From Diplonema papillatum (Eukaryota; Euglenozoa; Diplonemea; Diplonemida; Diplonemidae), in contig JAPJBO010000877.1 in assembly GCA_030068145.1 (NCBI GenBank), forward strand, positions 1-64,000: a DNA stretch of 64,000 bases. Reading direction: 5' to 3'. The position numbers and the translations under genes were made by a program. The first letter of the stretch is position 1. Every line of letters begins with the position of its first letter. The notes under the pieces are model-generated. The model searched no databases. It saw only the letters and a program-made list of their open reading frames with translations, and was not told where the DNA came from. This document shows, piece after piece, positions 34,311-44,355 of this stretch.

Positions 34311-35374
34311 TTTAGCAATCGTTTCTAGCAGCAAAAAAAGCGCAAACCGTCGGAGTTGTTGCGATTTCCGTTCGCGTTCAATACTGAGCGAAGTAGCAGA
34401 GCTAATGGCCAGACGATAGCGTTCACCGCAAAGTTTCAAGGGAGGTGCTACTCGCCTGTACCTTCACTTATCGAGGCATGTAGCCATGTCGGAACCGTTC
34501 CCCGTGCACCTACCCTCGCGGTTGTCGAATTGTGCTGGTACTTGACGAGGCGGCGCTACAGTAGCGATACATCGTATAGCTTTACCCGACCAAGCTTCCT
34601 ATCCCTCCGGCACAAACGTTTTTCTGCTGCTGCTTGTCGGAGCTCACCACTTCCGTGCTGAGGACCAGACGAGCGGCTGCATAGAGTTCGGAATCAGCTC
34701 GTCTTCAGCCCCGTTTCGATTCGTTGCAAAAAGCCACACGAAGGTGCGCATGACGCTAACAACAAGCCTCTGCTCCACGATCGGCACGAGCGGTGCAGTA
34801 GTATTCCCAATTGTTGCGACATCTCGCGTCGGAAGACACACCGGTGAAACTACCCGAGCGGAATTGCTTCAGCAGTGTGGGGACGAAGCAGTTATCTGCT
34901 CCATCAGCGTGTAGTAGACTACACGGTGGCTGTCACGGGAAACGGGCAAGTAGGATTCGATTTGGGAGAGGAGCCTGAGAGACGGCAAGCAGCCAACCTC
35001 GCTGGTCGAGCTCTAGTGGGCGTGCTATTTCTGGCGTTCATCGCCTCGTGCTTCCCCTGAAGGAGGAAAGGGTTCATAGTCGTCTCAGGCTCAATGGCGT
35101 TTGAACTATCGGTGGGTATCCCTCTGCTAAGGCAATAGTTCCCGGAGGCCGATGCGAACAAGTAATGATGGAAACTTGGAAAGATGCAGAGAGCTTTGAA
35201 AAGACGGGTATACGTCCCGGCAGCGTTCGAGCACGCATTACGAAACGATTGGGCATTTTACCGAGAGTGTGCTGATCTTCTTTCGAATAGCTCCACCCGC
35301 AGGCCAGACTCTCCTTTCCAGAAACGAACGCCTGCAAAAGAGTTCCGGAGGGTAGGGGGGAGAAAGGGGAAGCC
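34311..35374. other. Intergenic, contains an 18S rRNA remnant
   Basis: No protein gene is supported. The 18S-like piece is at 34884-34992. The remainder up to 35374 is the presumed upstream region of the small coiled-coil gene; I see no named promoter element. Confidence 0.45.
34884..34992 (+). pseudogene. Decayed 18S rRNA fragment, copy 1
   Basis: The segment reads like eukaryotic small-subunit rRNA near helices 11-12: CAGTTATC, then GACTAC..GGTGGCTGTCACGGG, then GGATTCGATTTGGGAGAGGA, then GCCTGAGAGACGGC. In true 18S this is GGGTTCGATTCCGGAGAGGGAGCCTGAGAAACGGC (long form split here by comparison). Many substitutions and gaps mean it cannot be functional rRNA. A second fragment covers the same part at 46558-46642. 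Confidence 0.65.
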
Positions 35375-35965
35375 ATGCCGCCAAAAGCAGCAGCAGCAGC
35401 AACAGCAGCAGCAGTCGAGAAGGAACCGGAGAACGCATTCCCTCAGCTGGAGAAGCTGGTGAAATCGATCGAGCTGCTGGAGAACATCGATGTGGAAGCC
35501 GAGAAGATAGCCGACGTCATTCACGACACAGCAGAGGACGTTGCGAAGCGCTTCAAGAAAATCGAAGAAGATATCGCCGCCGCAGAGACGAAAGGCGTGG
35601 CAGAACATCTCGCAAAGCTCAACCAAGTAGCGATCGACGAGAGCGAGCATCTAGCCATGATGGCTGGCAAGGCCAAGGTTGATAGGCAAACCGAGGCCAA
35701 GCGGCGGAAACTCATGGACGCGCTGCCGAAGGAAGTCACCACGATGCTCTGCGTCAAGCGCAGCGAATACGCAGCTGATCATGCCCTCCTCGACGCCCAG
35801 GCAACCTCGCTCGAAAACCAGAAGAAGGTCCTCGTGGACACGCTCGCCGAGCTTCGGCGAAACATCGAGGCTCAAAAGATACTCACGAGGGACATAGCGA
35901 ACGCGGCCTCGTCGAACATTCCCACGATCAGCATCAACTGGAGCGCTCCCCGGTACGAGGAATAA
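35375..35965 (+). CDS. Small coiled-coil protein (196 aa)
   Basis: ATG at 35375 (AAGCCATGCCGCC) starts a single-exon frame ending in TAA at 35963-35965. After an Ala-rich start (PPKAAAAATAAA) the chain is almost entirely amphipathic helix (KLVKSIELLENIDVEAEKIA, RFKKIEEDIAAAETKG, DTLAELRRNIEAQKIL), with few prolines before a short C-terminal tail (TISINWSAPRYEE). Codon use is like the other genes, and the helical pattern persists without stops. I do not recognise the family; small axonemal or basal-body coiled-coil proteins have this look, but this is inference. It ends about 70 bases before the LINE-associated direct repeat. Confidence 0.75.
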   Translation: MPPKAAAAATAAAVEKEPENAFPQLEKLVKSIELLENIDVEAEKIADVIHDTAEDVAKRFKKIEEDIAAAETKGVAEHLAKLNQVAIDESEHLAMMAGKAKVDRQTEAKRRKLMDALPKEVTTMLCVKRSEYAADHALLDAQATSLENQKKVLVDTLAELRRNIEAQKILTRDIANAASSNIPTISINWSAPRYEE

Positions 35966-36038
35966 ACCACACAGAACCCGCAGAAGATGGTACCATCAAA
36001 ACATCTGTTTCTGGGGATCGGCCTGTGTGTGTACGTGT

Positions 36039-36208
36039 TCCGGACCCGGTGCCTCCCTTCACGGAAGTACGACCACGCTCAGCTGCGGTTAGGCGACTGC
36101 CGACGCACCCCCGGAGCCTGGGAGTGAAGGCCTTCGCTCGTGCTTCTGTTCGCGTGATGCTTTGAGCAGCTGCTAATGTTTTGTGTTGCAGCTGCACAAT
36201 CGCCACAT
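36039..36208 (-). repeat. Direct repeat R on the 3' side of the LINE
   Basis: About 75% identical to 44175-44355 in the same orientation (shared GTGCCTCCCTTCACG and AAGTACGACCACGCTCAG). Here it lies beyond a short (GT)n tract at 36211-36246. It may be the LINE 3' untranslated region, or a pre-existing repeat that hosted the insertion. Confidence 0.75.
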
Positions 36209-36303
36209 ATGTGTGTGCGCGCGTGTGTGTGTGTGTGTGTGTGTGTTGGAATTCAATTTCGGGTAACCCCTGAAGCGGAGTATAGCCCACGTTGTCAACA
36301 TCC

Positions 36304-39300
36304 TCACGTCACAGCTGATGGTCCTGCCGGCTGCTCGTGGTGGCCACGCTCTGATCTAAACTGCAGCCTCGTTTGGTTTAGGCTCCCTGCTCCATGTCCC
36401 ATGTGCTGCTGGTCGCAACACGTATCTGGGGGCAATCGCCTCTTCTTACACGCGGTGCAGCGGGGTTCATCATGTTTCGCGCATCGTGCCGTCGCATTCC
36501 TCGCTTTCCTTGCTGTTGGTCGGGATCGCTGGCTGCTTGCGCCCCTCTCCTGCTCTCTTCCCTTCCACTCCGCCTCCTCCTTCCATGTTGTACTGTAAAA
36601 GTGTTCCGGGTGCCTGCTCGCTGCCCATGCCTCATGTGCCTTGACGAATGGGCTCGCGGGTGCCGTCGCAGCTGTGTGTGTGCCAGGGCGCGGCTGACTC
36701 ATTTCCTGCAACACTGCTTCGGTCTGCGGGGCTAGCTCGGCTCGGCACGAGAGGCCTAGCATTACCCCTCCGCCTAGCGCTGTGACGCTGGTGACATTGG
36801 AGACGTGCCCACAGTGCCACGCTACGCCACAGATTCGTGCTACCGCGCTGGTGACCGCTCGGAAAGACTGACCTTTCGCCAGTGCACTGCCCTTGTACTC
36901 CTCATACTGCGCCCGTATCAATCCTACTTGCGCGCCCGTCTCTGCTTGCACCCTGTCCATGGCCGCGTTACTTAACGCGTCCGCATCGACGTTCCTACTC
37001 CGCGGTACGTGTTCCAGACTGAACTCAAACCGCGGTGTCAGGTCGGCCATGCTCGCCCTCGCCTGCAGAAAATACGGTCGTAAGTTGGGTTTGCACATGG
37101 CCGTCCCGTTTACTGGTCCTATTACAACTTGTGAGTCGCCCCTGACTTTTACCGGCCCTTCAACGTCGCCCGGCTGTTCCCCGAGCAGTCGTATCCCCGC
37201 TATCAGGCCGTTGTACTCGGCCACGTTGTTGGTGGTCCGACCCAAGGGAACTGTTGTCTCCGCCAGCTTCAGCCCATCCTTGTAGATGACTGCTCCGGCC
37301 CCAGCCACCGCCAGTGCAGTTCCGTTCTGCCTTGAGCCGCCATCGAAGTACATGCATAGGCCCTCGGTGGTTTCTCTGGGGGGGAGTACGGCTCGGGCCG
37401 ACGTCGCCTTGGCTTTCGAGGCTGCCGGCGGTTGGATTCGCCGATTTGCCACTATCGGCAGCCGCACGCCCGTTGTGACTTCGAAGTCTATGGCCAACTC
37501 CAAGAAAGTCACTGCGTGTTCCGATCCAACGTGCGCCCATCGAAGTCTGTTTAGCCACCAGTGCATGGCGTTCCACAATTCGCCGCCGTGCTTCCACTGC
37601 TGCGTGATTGTTTCGGCCTCAATCTTTGGAATGCAGACCCGCCTTGGACTCGTTGTTCTCCACCCCCACGGGTATTGGGTCAGTCGATGGTGGCGACTTG
37701 TCTCCTGCTCTCTCTCATCCCTTATCTGCCTTGCACGCAGTACAGCCAGGTAGTATCGCTGTAGCCTGCTTACAAATTGGCAGGCTTCACCATGGTCGAG
37801 TGGTACTGGCTGCAGGGCGGGGTCCGTGCTGTGTCTGTGCATGGGTGCGACTCCGCACATGCTCAGGCAATTCGGCCATGTTGTCCTGTCCACGGTGCCC
37901 ATGCCGTGCTCCTGCCGTATACCCCTCCAAGCCTCACACTCCCACCACAAGTGCGCCACAGTTTCCCTTTCGTCCTGGTTGCAATATGGGCAAGTCTCGT
38001 TTTTCCCCGTTCTGCCTGTAGTTGCCACGGCCCCAGCTATTATTGATCGTAACATCCCCTGTTGGTATCCTGTCAATCCATTATCGAGAGCTTCGAGGAG
38101 ATGTCGGGTTACGCTTCCATCCACCCCGTGCGCACATCCTCGCAAGTCTTCCCTTCTGTTGCACATCTTTGCCAATTGTTGGCGTCGTAGCGCCTGGCGC
38201 AAGTCGTGCAGCATGATTGTCGTTTGCTTCTCGTTCGCATCGTCCGTGTTAAAAACGACCTGCTCTCCGATCTCATTGGTATACCCGATGGTGTCAGGGG
38301 TTGTCCACGCCCACTCCGCCTGGCTTAGAGCATCCCACATCAACCTGTGCGGAGAACCATCCGGTAACGTCTCTTTGTGCGCCCAAGCCACACCCGCCAG
38401 TGTCCTGATGTGCCGCCACTTCCGCATTTGTCGCACCCATGTCCGGATCCGTATGTAAGCCGGGGCAGTGTAAGGGTCCAGCCGGTGCCCGTGGTGAAGC
38501 ACCTGCATCACCACTTCAACTGCACGTCTGCTGGGACCGGTCCATAGGGCTGTCATGACGGCCTGGCGCATGGTGTTCGACGTCCTGTTGTCTAACGGCA
38601 TGACCGATATGCCGTAGTACATTTTTGCGCACGCGGTCATTGAAACCAGCGTCTCACGTGCCGTTGCCGGTACTGGTATTCTTTTTATTCGTTGCAAATT
38701 TAGTACTGCTCCTTCTCTGCGTTGTCGGATCCTGCTCGACAGCTGGCGTCCATGCCCACGTGCGTGCACCATGACCCCAAGGCAATCGAAGCTGTCCGTC
38801 CGTTTGTAGAATCGCGGGGGGTCTTCCGAGACGAAAACATCAGTGTCTTCTTGCCAGCTCATGATTTCGACCGCTGGTTGGCGCAACGTCGTTCCAAACG
38901 AGTGGGATTTCGCTAGGCAAATCCATAAGCCGGTCATTTCTTCGAATTGTACCGTCTTGTTCGCTATCGTCTGCAGGTGACTTGCTTCTCTGGCCGTGGC
39001 TGTTATGTCATCCACGTATGATCGTGGACGTCCTTCTTGCGCTACGTGCCTCATCCACACGCTGATCAACAGCCCAATCAGTATCACACTGATTGCGCAG
39101 CCCTGCATGATCCCGTTTGTTGGGATAAACCCACCTCCGACCGTCCCGTTTACCTTGAAATGCCGTTGCATTTGTCGGTATGCGGCTTCTAATGCCCGAA
39201 GTACCTTTCGGTTGAATCCCAGCTTCTTTGCGAGTTGCAGGGTGACGTTGATGGGCACCGAATCGAAGCACTTTTTAAAGTCGAACGCGATGCCATACAG

Positions 39301-41985
39301 CGGGCGCCCCATGAGGTGCGCCTCTTCGATCTCGGCTGCCAGATGCCAGAAAAGGTCTTCCGTGCTGTGCTTAGGCCGGCAGCCGTGGAGCCCCTCTGGA
39401 GCCAGTTCGTCCATCCAGCGTTGCGCGTCTTTAGCCCTGACAGCAGCCCATATCCTGTACAGCACCGGTGCCACTGAGATCGGTCGTTGGGACAAGGGAT
39501 CTCCTGTGCTCTTCGGTTTCGGTATCAGCGAGACGAGAGCGTGCATCAGTTCTTCCGGCCATTCTCCGCTTTCCTCCACCTCATTTAGTACTCGTGCGAA
39601 CCCTTCCAGAAGCGAGTTCGGCAGCTGTTGCAGCTCGTGGATCCTCCACCCGTGCATCCCAGCTGAGGCTGACTTCTTCATCTTCGCAAGCGCTGCTTTC
39701 ACGTCACCCACCGTTATCGCCTCGCACTCCATTTCGGCCCTGTCTGGCAGGACGGGGCTGTACATCCGCAGAAACCGCCCCCAGCACGGTTCCTCCCGCG
39801 TCGTGTATCGCTGAAAGATTCCACCCCACGCCTTCTCGCCCCTCAAGATCTCGTCAATTTCCGCCGCGTTCGCCGTCAGGGTTCCGTCGTCCCGTCGCAG
39901 GAACGTCAACGGCGAGGCATATTTATCGGCGATGAAATTGAACACTAAGCCCCTTCCATGCGCCCATGCTTCCTGCATCTTATGCGTCCACTGCGCCTTT
40001 CTGTGCCGTCTGAGCGCGGAGAATGCTGCCCTCTGGGATCCCTCCAGGCTCGTCAAGGCGCTTTGAAGCGCTTGTAACTCGGAGAGATCGCCTGACATCA
40101 CGATGTTGGCGACTGCCTCCGGGATGTGGCCTCTTCCTACCCTCTTCCGTGCGGCTTCTCTCGCTTTTTCCTCTCGTCTTGTAAGCGGATACGGTATGTC
40201 AGATCTCAGTCGCTCCCGGGCTGCTTGTACCAATGTCCGCAGGTGCCCCAACAGCTCGTCTCGTGCTCGAGTTTGCTTCGTGGAGGCACCCCTTGTTGAC
40301 GAGTGCTGGAATTTGGTGGCTAGTCGCGAGTCGCTGACCACTTGGTTCCCGCGTCCCTTGTACGCCCTGGACGGCAATGCGAGCTCGCGCCTGTGCAACA
40401 TGAGCAGATAGCTTTCTGCGTGTTGCGATAGCTGTTTCAGACTCATAGCTCCCGTCATGGCCTCTTTTGCCTCGTTGGCGAACACTTCTAAAAGACTCTT
40501 CTCACTCAGGTTGAGCAACGGATATGCCCGAGGAAATGCTGTCGGGAGTATTGCGCGCCTGTGGCGCTCTCGGAACACTTGCTGGCGCATCGTCACGTAC
40601 ATTGGTGCATGCGTGTGGAACTCGCTGTTTTTCCTTTCCACTGTGCAGACCTTGCTGATGGCTGGTGCCGCACAGGCATTGGCGAGGCACAAGTCTATCC
40701 TGCTCCCTCCTGTCGCATTCGGCGCCCAGCACGTGCACGGTGGTTCTTCGCCTTGGCCTACCGCGTAAGCGGCTGCCGCATCTGCCCATCTTCCCGACCG
40801 GCATGCTGCGGCTAGTACTGAACTGGTCTCTGTCGAACAATTGAAGTCACCCACTACAAGGGTCGGCACTTGCCCCAGGCCTGCCGCTATACCCAACACC
40901 TCTGTTATCAACTGCTCCCTTTCCCCCTGCACCTGCACGCTGTTCCCGCTCTGCCCGTACAACGAGAATATGTGTAATGCTGTTCTGCCGTCCCCCAGGG
41001 CTACGACAACATGCACAACGCGCGTCGATGCCACCACTCTCTTCTCTGAGTCTTCAACCGCTGCCACTAGTTGCGCTGTGAGGTGCTGACGGGTTAGCAC
41101 TGCCACTCCACCAGGTCTTCTTTGGCTTCTCCCGTCTCCACCTTCCACCATCGTTACGTCGTCGCCCCAGTGCACGTTCCATCCGTACGCCGCGAGAAAT
41201 GAACCCATGTACGCCTTTTCTGCCTTGGTTACCCGGGTCTCTTGCAGTACGACTATATCTGCTTTGAGCAGGGCCACCACCAACAGCTTCTCCGTGTCCA
41301 AGGATGTCACGTTTATGGTGACGATCACTATATCGTCGTCGTGCGGGCTCCATGATCGATCCTGCTTCGCCTCGGCGATGCTGGGTAACCTTGGTTCGGG
41401 CGCGCGGGGGCGCGTGTTCCGTTGCCGGGTCCGCGCAGCGGCGGGCACGCCGGTTGGTAGGTGGTGGGTCGGTGCGTCTGTGCCAGCAACCGGGCCAGCA
41501 TTAATCAGAGCGAGCCGCGCCAAGGGTACCGTGTCGCCTGTCGTCGCCTCCAGCAGGCGCTGGCTCGGCAGCGGTAGAATCACGGTGTCGTAGTGCTCCG
41601 GCCGGTACGTAAGAACAATGGTCGCGGTCGGCGACGGTTGTCTGCATCCACGTAGGGCCTCCCGGCTCGTCGCGTTCAGCACCCAGATGTCGCAGCGCAG
41701 CACTCGCGACGCTGCCCGTAGTGTCAGCTCATCGCCGTACGTGGCGTTCCTCCGCATGGCCGCCAGGTAAGCCTGCCACTTGGCCAACTCTTCCGCCACC
41801 GTGAGCCCTCGACTGTCCGGCCCCGGTTCCATCACCATGTACGGACGGTAGTCAGCCGGGCGCGCCTCCATCTCATCAACTACCATTTGTCGCAGTCGCT
41901 CTGCATCCACTGTCCCGTGCCGTTGTGCGATGGCTGAGAACTGGCAGTTCCCGTCTCCCGGCACCGGGCATGCGCGGCCAAGCAT
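36304..41985 (-). CDS. LINE ORF2: OTU protease, APE endonuclease, RT, RNase H
   Basis: 1893 residues without a break. Residues 1-140 are OTU-like: PVPGDGNCQFSAIAQ supplies the catalytic Cys14, YGDELTLRAA follows, and PEHYDTV supplies the His (about 131). Residues about 215-455 are an APE/EEP endonuclease (INVTSLDTEKL, VLQETRV, LVVGDFN near 376, GGSRIDLCLA, TEFHTH-like HTHAPMYV). RT spans about 800-1050 with LIPKPKSTGDPLSQRPISV, FDFKKCFDSV, GIMQGCAIS and SYVDD at about 990. A zinc-knuckle-like CPYCNQDERETVAHLWWEC lies near 1330. RNase H is at about 1540-1690 (YFDGGSRQNG, NNVAEYNGLIAG, VRGDSQVVIG, NVDADALSN). It nicks the target and primes cDNA synthesis on it. The OTU module is unusual for a LINE. 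The 3' end of the polypeptide is Cys/His/Arg-rich. Confidence 0.88.
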   Translation of the reverse strand: MLGRACPVPGDGNCQFSAIAQRHGTVDAERLRQMVVDEMEARPADYRPYMVMEPGPDSRGLTVAEELAKWQAYLAAMRRNATYGDELTLRAASRVLRCDIWVLNATSREALRGCRQPSPTATIVLTYRPEHYDTVILPLPSQRLLEATTGDTVPLARLALINAGPVAGTDAPTHHLPTGVPAAARTRQRNTRPRAPEPRLPSIAEAKQDRSWSPHDDDIVIVTINVTSLDTEKLLVVALLKADIVVLQETRVTKAEKAYMGSFLAAYGWNVHWGDDVTMVEGGDGRSQRRPGGVAVLTRQHLTAQLVAAVEDSEKRVVASTRVVHVVVALGDGRTALHIFSLYGQSGNSVQVQGEREQLITEVLGIAAGLGQVPTLVVGDFNCSTETSSVLAAACRSGRWADAAAAYAVGQGEEPPCTCWAPNATGGSRIDLCLANACAAPAISKVCTVERKNSEFHTHAPMYVTMRQQVFRERHRRAILPTAFPRAYPLLNLSEKSLLEVFANEAKEAMTGAMSLKQLSQHAESYLLMLHRRELALPSRAYKGRGNQVVSDSRLATKFQHSSTRGASTKQTRARDELLGHLRTLVQAARERLRSDIPYPLTRREEKAREAARKRVGRGHIPEAVANIVMSGDLSELQALQSALTSLEGSQRAAFSALRRHRKAQWTHKMQEAWAHGRGLVFNFIADKYASPLTFLRRDDGTLTANAAEIDEILRGEKAWGGIFQRYTTREEPCWGRFLRMYSPVLPDRAEMECEAITVGDVKAALAKMKKSASAGMHGWRIHELQQLPNSLLEGFARVLNEVEESGEWPEELMHALVSLIPKPKSTGDPLSQRPISVAPVLYRIWAAVRAKDAQRWMDELAPEGLHGCRPKHSTEDLFWHLAAEIEEAHLMGRPLYGIAFDFKKCFDSVPINVTLQLAKKLGFNRKVLRALEAAYRQMQRHFKVNGTVGGGFIPTNGIMQGCAISVILIGLLISVWMRHVAQEGRPRSYVDDITATAREASHLQTIANKTVQFEEMTGLWICLAKSHSFGTTLRQPAVEIMSWQEDTDVFVSEDPPRFYKRTDSFDCLGVMVHARGHGRQLSSRIRQRREGAVLNLQRIKRIPVPATARETLVSMTACAKMYYGISVMPLDNRTSNTMRQAVMTALWTGPSRRAVEVVMQVLHHGHRLDPYTAPAYIRIRTWVRQMRKWRHIRTLAGVAWAHKETLPDGSPHRLMWDALSQAEWAWTTPDTIGYTNEIGEQVVFNTDDANEKQTTIMLHDLRQALRRQQLAKMCNRREDLRGCAHGVDGSVTRHLLEALDNGLTGYQQGMLRSIIAGAVATTGRTGKNETCPYCNQDERETVAHLWWECEAWRGIRQEHGMGTVDRTTWPNCLSMCGVAPMHRHSTDPALQPVPLDHGEACQFVSRLQRYYLAVLRARQIRDEREQETSRHHRLTQYPWGWRTTSPRRVCIPKIEAETITQQWKHGGELWNAMHWWLNRLRWAHVGSEHAVTFLELAIDFEVTTGVRLPIVANRRIQPPAASKAKATSARAVLPPRETTEGLCMYFDGGSRQNGTALAVAGAGAVIYKDGLKLAETTVPLGRTTNNVAEYNGLIAGIRLLGEQPGDVEGPVKVRGDSQVVIGPVNGTAMCKPNLRPYFLQARASMADLTPRFEFSLEHVPRSRNVDADALSNAAMDRVQAETGAQVGLIRAQYEEYKGSALAKGQSFRAVTSAVARICGVAWHCGHVSNVTSVTALGGGVMLGLSCRAELAPQTEAVLQEMSQPRPGTHTAATAPASPFVKAHEAWAASRHPEHFYSTTWKEEAEWKGREQERGASSQRSRPTARKARNATARCAKHDEPRCTACKKRRLPPDTCCDQQHMGHGAGSLNQTRLQFRSERGHHEQPAGPSAVT

Positions 41986-42120
41986 CTCGCGGGTCGCAGC
42001 TCGTACCCACCGCTCGTCGGCGAGGATAGTTACAGGTCCCCCCCCAACGAGCTTCCTTCCCGTCGTGTCGTAGCCGGCATGTCCGTGTTCCTCCCCCGCC
42101 CCGCCAAGGGGGCTCTGCCT

Positions 42121-43932
42121 TCATTTACGGGCCGGCGCCGTGCTCCCGAAGCCCATCTGCTTCAGGGTCCTCGTCGCCTTTGACGGTGGCTGCTTCGGGG
42201 GCTCCGGTGACCGCGACTTGGACTTGGTCAGCGACCTCGGCCGCTTCTTGACCTTGTCCGGCTCCGCCAGCGACTGCCGCTTCGGCGAGGGTGACGTCGT
42301 CTTCTGGGGGTCGCCTGTCCGTGCCTGGAGCTGCGCACGCAAGGCCTGCACCAGCGTCCCCAGCTCCTCCATCTTCCGACACATGTCAGCGTTCTGGGCG
42401 CGCAGCTCGGACACCTCCCTCTCGAGCTTTGCCCTCACCTCGTCGGGTCGCTGCGCGTCCTGTTCGGCTGGCTGCGGCTGGTGCTTTCCTGCTTTCCCCC
42501 CTTTCTTTCCTTTCTTGCCCCCCTTTCCGGCGTTCGGCGGTGGTGCGTCCGAGGTTTGCGGGATGTCGGCGCCGGGGTTCCCCGGGGGCCCGCTCTGCTG
42601 TCCTGTTTCTGCTGGCGCCGCTTGGGTCGTCTGCGGTCTGCCGTCACTCCAGGCCTTCAAGCCCTGCTTCCTTCCGTACAGGCCGATGAAAGCGGCCTTG
42701 GCGTAGGTCATTCCCTGACGCTCTGTTCCGTCTTCGGCCGGGTCTGTCCGGGTCTCTTCCGTCCCCTTTGTCTGCACCCATCTCGGTTGCGCCTCGTCCT
42801 TCTCCCTGACCGTCGACACGGTGACCAGTTCCCCAGTCGTCTCGACCTGGAAAATCCAGGCCGGTGGCTCCGGGCCGCGGACGACGGCGAGGCGCTTGCT
42901 GCGCTTCGGGATCACGCGGATCACCTCGACGCCCGTCCATCCGGCCGCGTGGAGAAACGCTGCCACCTGCACCGGCGAGATCGTCCGCGGAAACCCGGCT
43001 ACGTCCCAGATCTGGCCCGGCTGTCCCGGCTGCTCCTCCTCCTGCGCAGCCGCCGTCCCCAGCAACGCTCTCATAGCCGCCTCGGCCTGTTCCCCCTCCC
43101 CTTTTAGTACGCCCATGCCGCGCACACTGACGATGAGGCTCGTCTTCGCGCGCGCAGCGGCTTTCCTCGCTTCGTCCAGGGTAAGGTCGTCCCTCAGCCA
43201 TAGCGCGCCTCTTCCGTCCCCTTTCAGCGTTGTGAAGACGCCCCCTTTCCCCGAAGCCGCCAAGGCGCCCTCCTTGCTGCGTCCAGCGACTCGCAGTAGT
43301 GCGCGGATCTGGGCCGTGGGGCCGGGGGTGCCGCGCGTCTCGATCCCCGTAAGCGACTTGATGTCCTCCCGGGGTACGCCCTCCCCCACGAAATGGCCCG
43401 TAAGCCAGGCCCTGGCGTCCGCCCCACAGCCCGTCCACCCTTCCACCGTCGCGTACCGGCGCGCGACTACCACGGACACCCTGTGTTCGTCCGCGGGCGG
43501 CAGGGGTGCGCTTGTCCTTCGGAGCAGCGTCCCAACCAGCTCGTCGCCAAGCTGCAGCAGGACGGCCGGGCGGACTTCAGTTCGCGGACCTCTGCGCGTC
43601 ACCACCGTCGTCTCCACCCCCTCGCCTTCCCGCCTTTTGGCCCCGAGGACGACCACGGCCAGTCGTCCCTTCCGGCTCTTCTTCGCCAACTCAGTGGCGT
43701 CCGCCCATGTGACCAGGGCTACGCCCTGTGTCGTCTCCGGCTTCCTGATGTCGTTGGCCGTTACGACCGCTACGGGCCAGTCCTCTGGCCTGAGCTGTGC
43801 CAGCTGGCCTCGCCGTTTTCCCGCCAGCACCCAGCCAGTGCCAGGTGCTTTCGCGTCGTTGGCCTGCGTCGGCCGCGGCGGCCCAGCAGAGTCGCCGCGT
43901 TGCCCGGGGCCACCACGTGGAGGTGCAGGCAT
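42121..43932 (-). CDS. LINE ORF1, putative nucleic-acid-binding protein
   Basis: 603 residues starting at ATG 43932 (minus strand), about 45 bases after the (CA)n tract. The N-terminal half has no named motif. Residues about 285-355 (PGQIWDVAGFPRTISPVQVA, AAGWTGVEVIRVIPKRSKRL) could be an RRM-like fold. Then come a Gly/Lys-rich linker (GKGGKKGKKGGKAGK), a coiled coil (EREVSELRAQNADMCRKMEE), and a Ser/Arg/Lys-rich tail (SLTKSKSRSPEPPK). This layout of RNA-binding core, coiled coil and basic tail is typical of LINE ORF1 proteins, which coat the element RNA. Its TGA overlaps an ATG (ATGA), and ORF2 starts 136 bases further on, so reinitiation may link them. Confidence 0.75.
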   Translation of the reverse strand: MPAPPRGGPGQRGDSAGPPRPTQANDAKAPGTGWVLAGKRRGQLAQLRPEDWPVAVVTANDIRKPETTQGVALVTWADATELAKKSRKGRLAVVVLGAKRREGEGVETTVVTRRGPRTEVRPAVLLQLGDELVGTLLRRTSAPLPPADEHRVSVVVARRYATVEGWTGCGADARAWLTGHFVGEGVPREDIKSLTGIETRGTPGPTAQIRALLRVAGRSKEGALAASGKGGVFTTLKGDGRGALWLRDDLTLDEARKAAARAKTSLIVSVRGMGVLKGEGEQAEAAMRALLGTAAAQEEEQPGQPGQIWDVAGFPRTISPVQVAAFLHAAGWTGVEVIRVIPKRSKRLAVVRGPEPPAWIFQVETTGELVTVSTVREKDEAQPRWVQTKGTEETRTDPAEDGTERQGMTYAKAAFIGLYGRKQGLKAWSDGRPQTTQAAPAETGQQSGPPGNPGADIPQTSDAPPPNAGKGGKKGKKGGKAGKHQPQPAEQDAQRPDEVRAKLEREVSELRAQNADMCRKMEELGTLVQALRAQLQARTGDPQKTTSPSPKRQSLAEPDKVKKRPRSLTKSKSRSPEPPKQPPSKATRTLKQMGFGSTAPARK

Positions 43933-43972
43933 GATGTTTTGTATATTTTAATAATTTGATCTTCTTCCAGCC

Positions 43973-44355
<383 letters not shown>

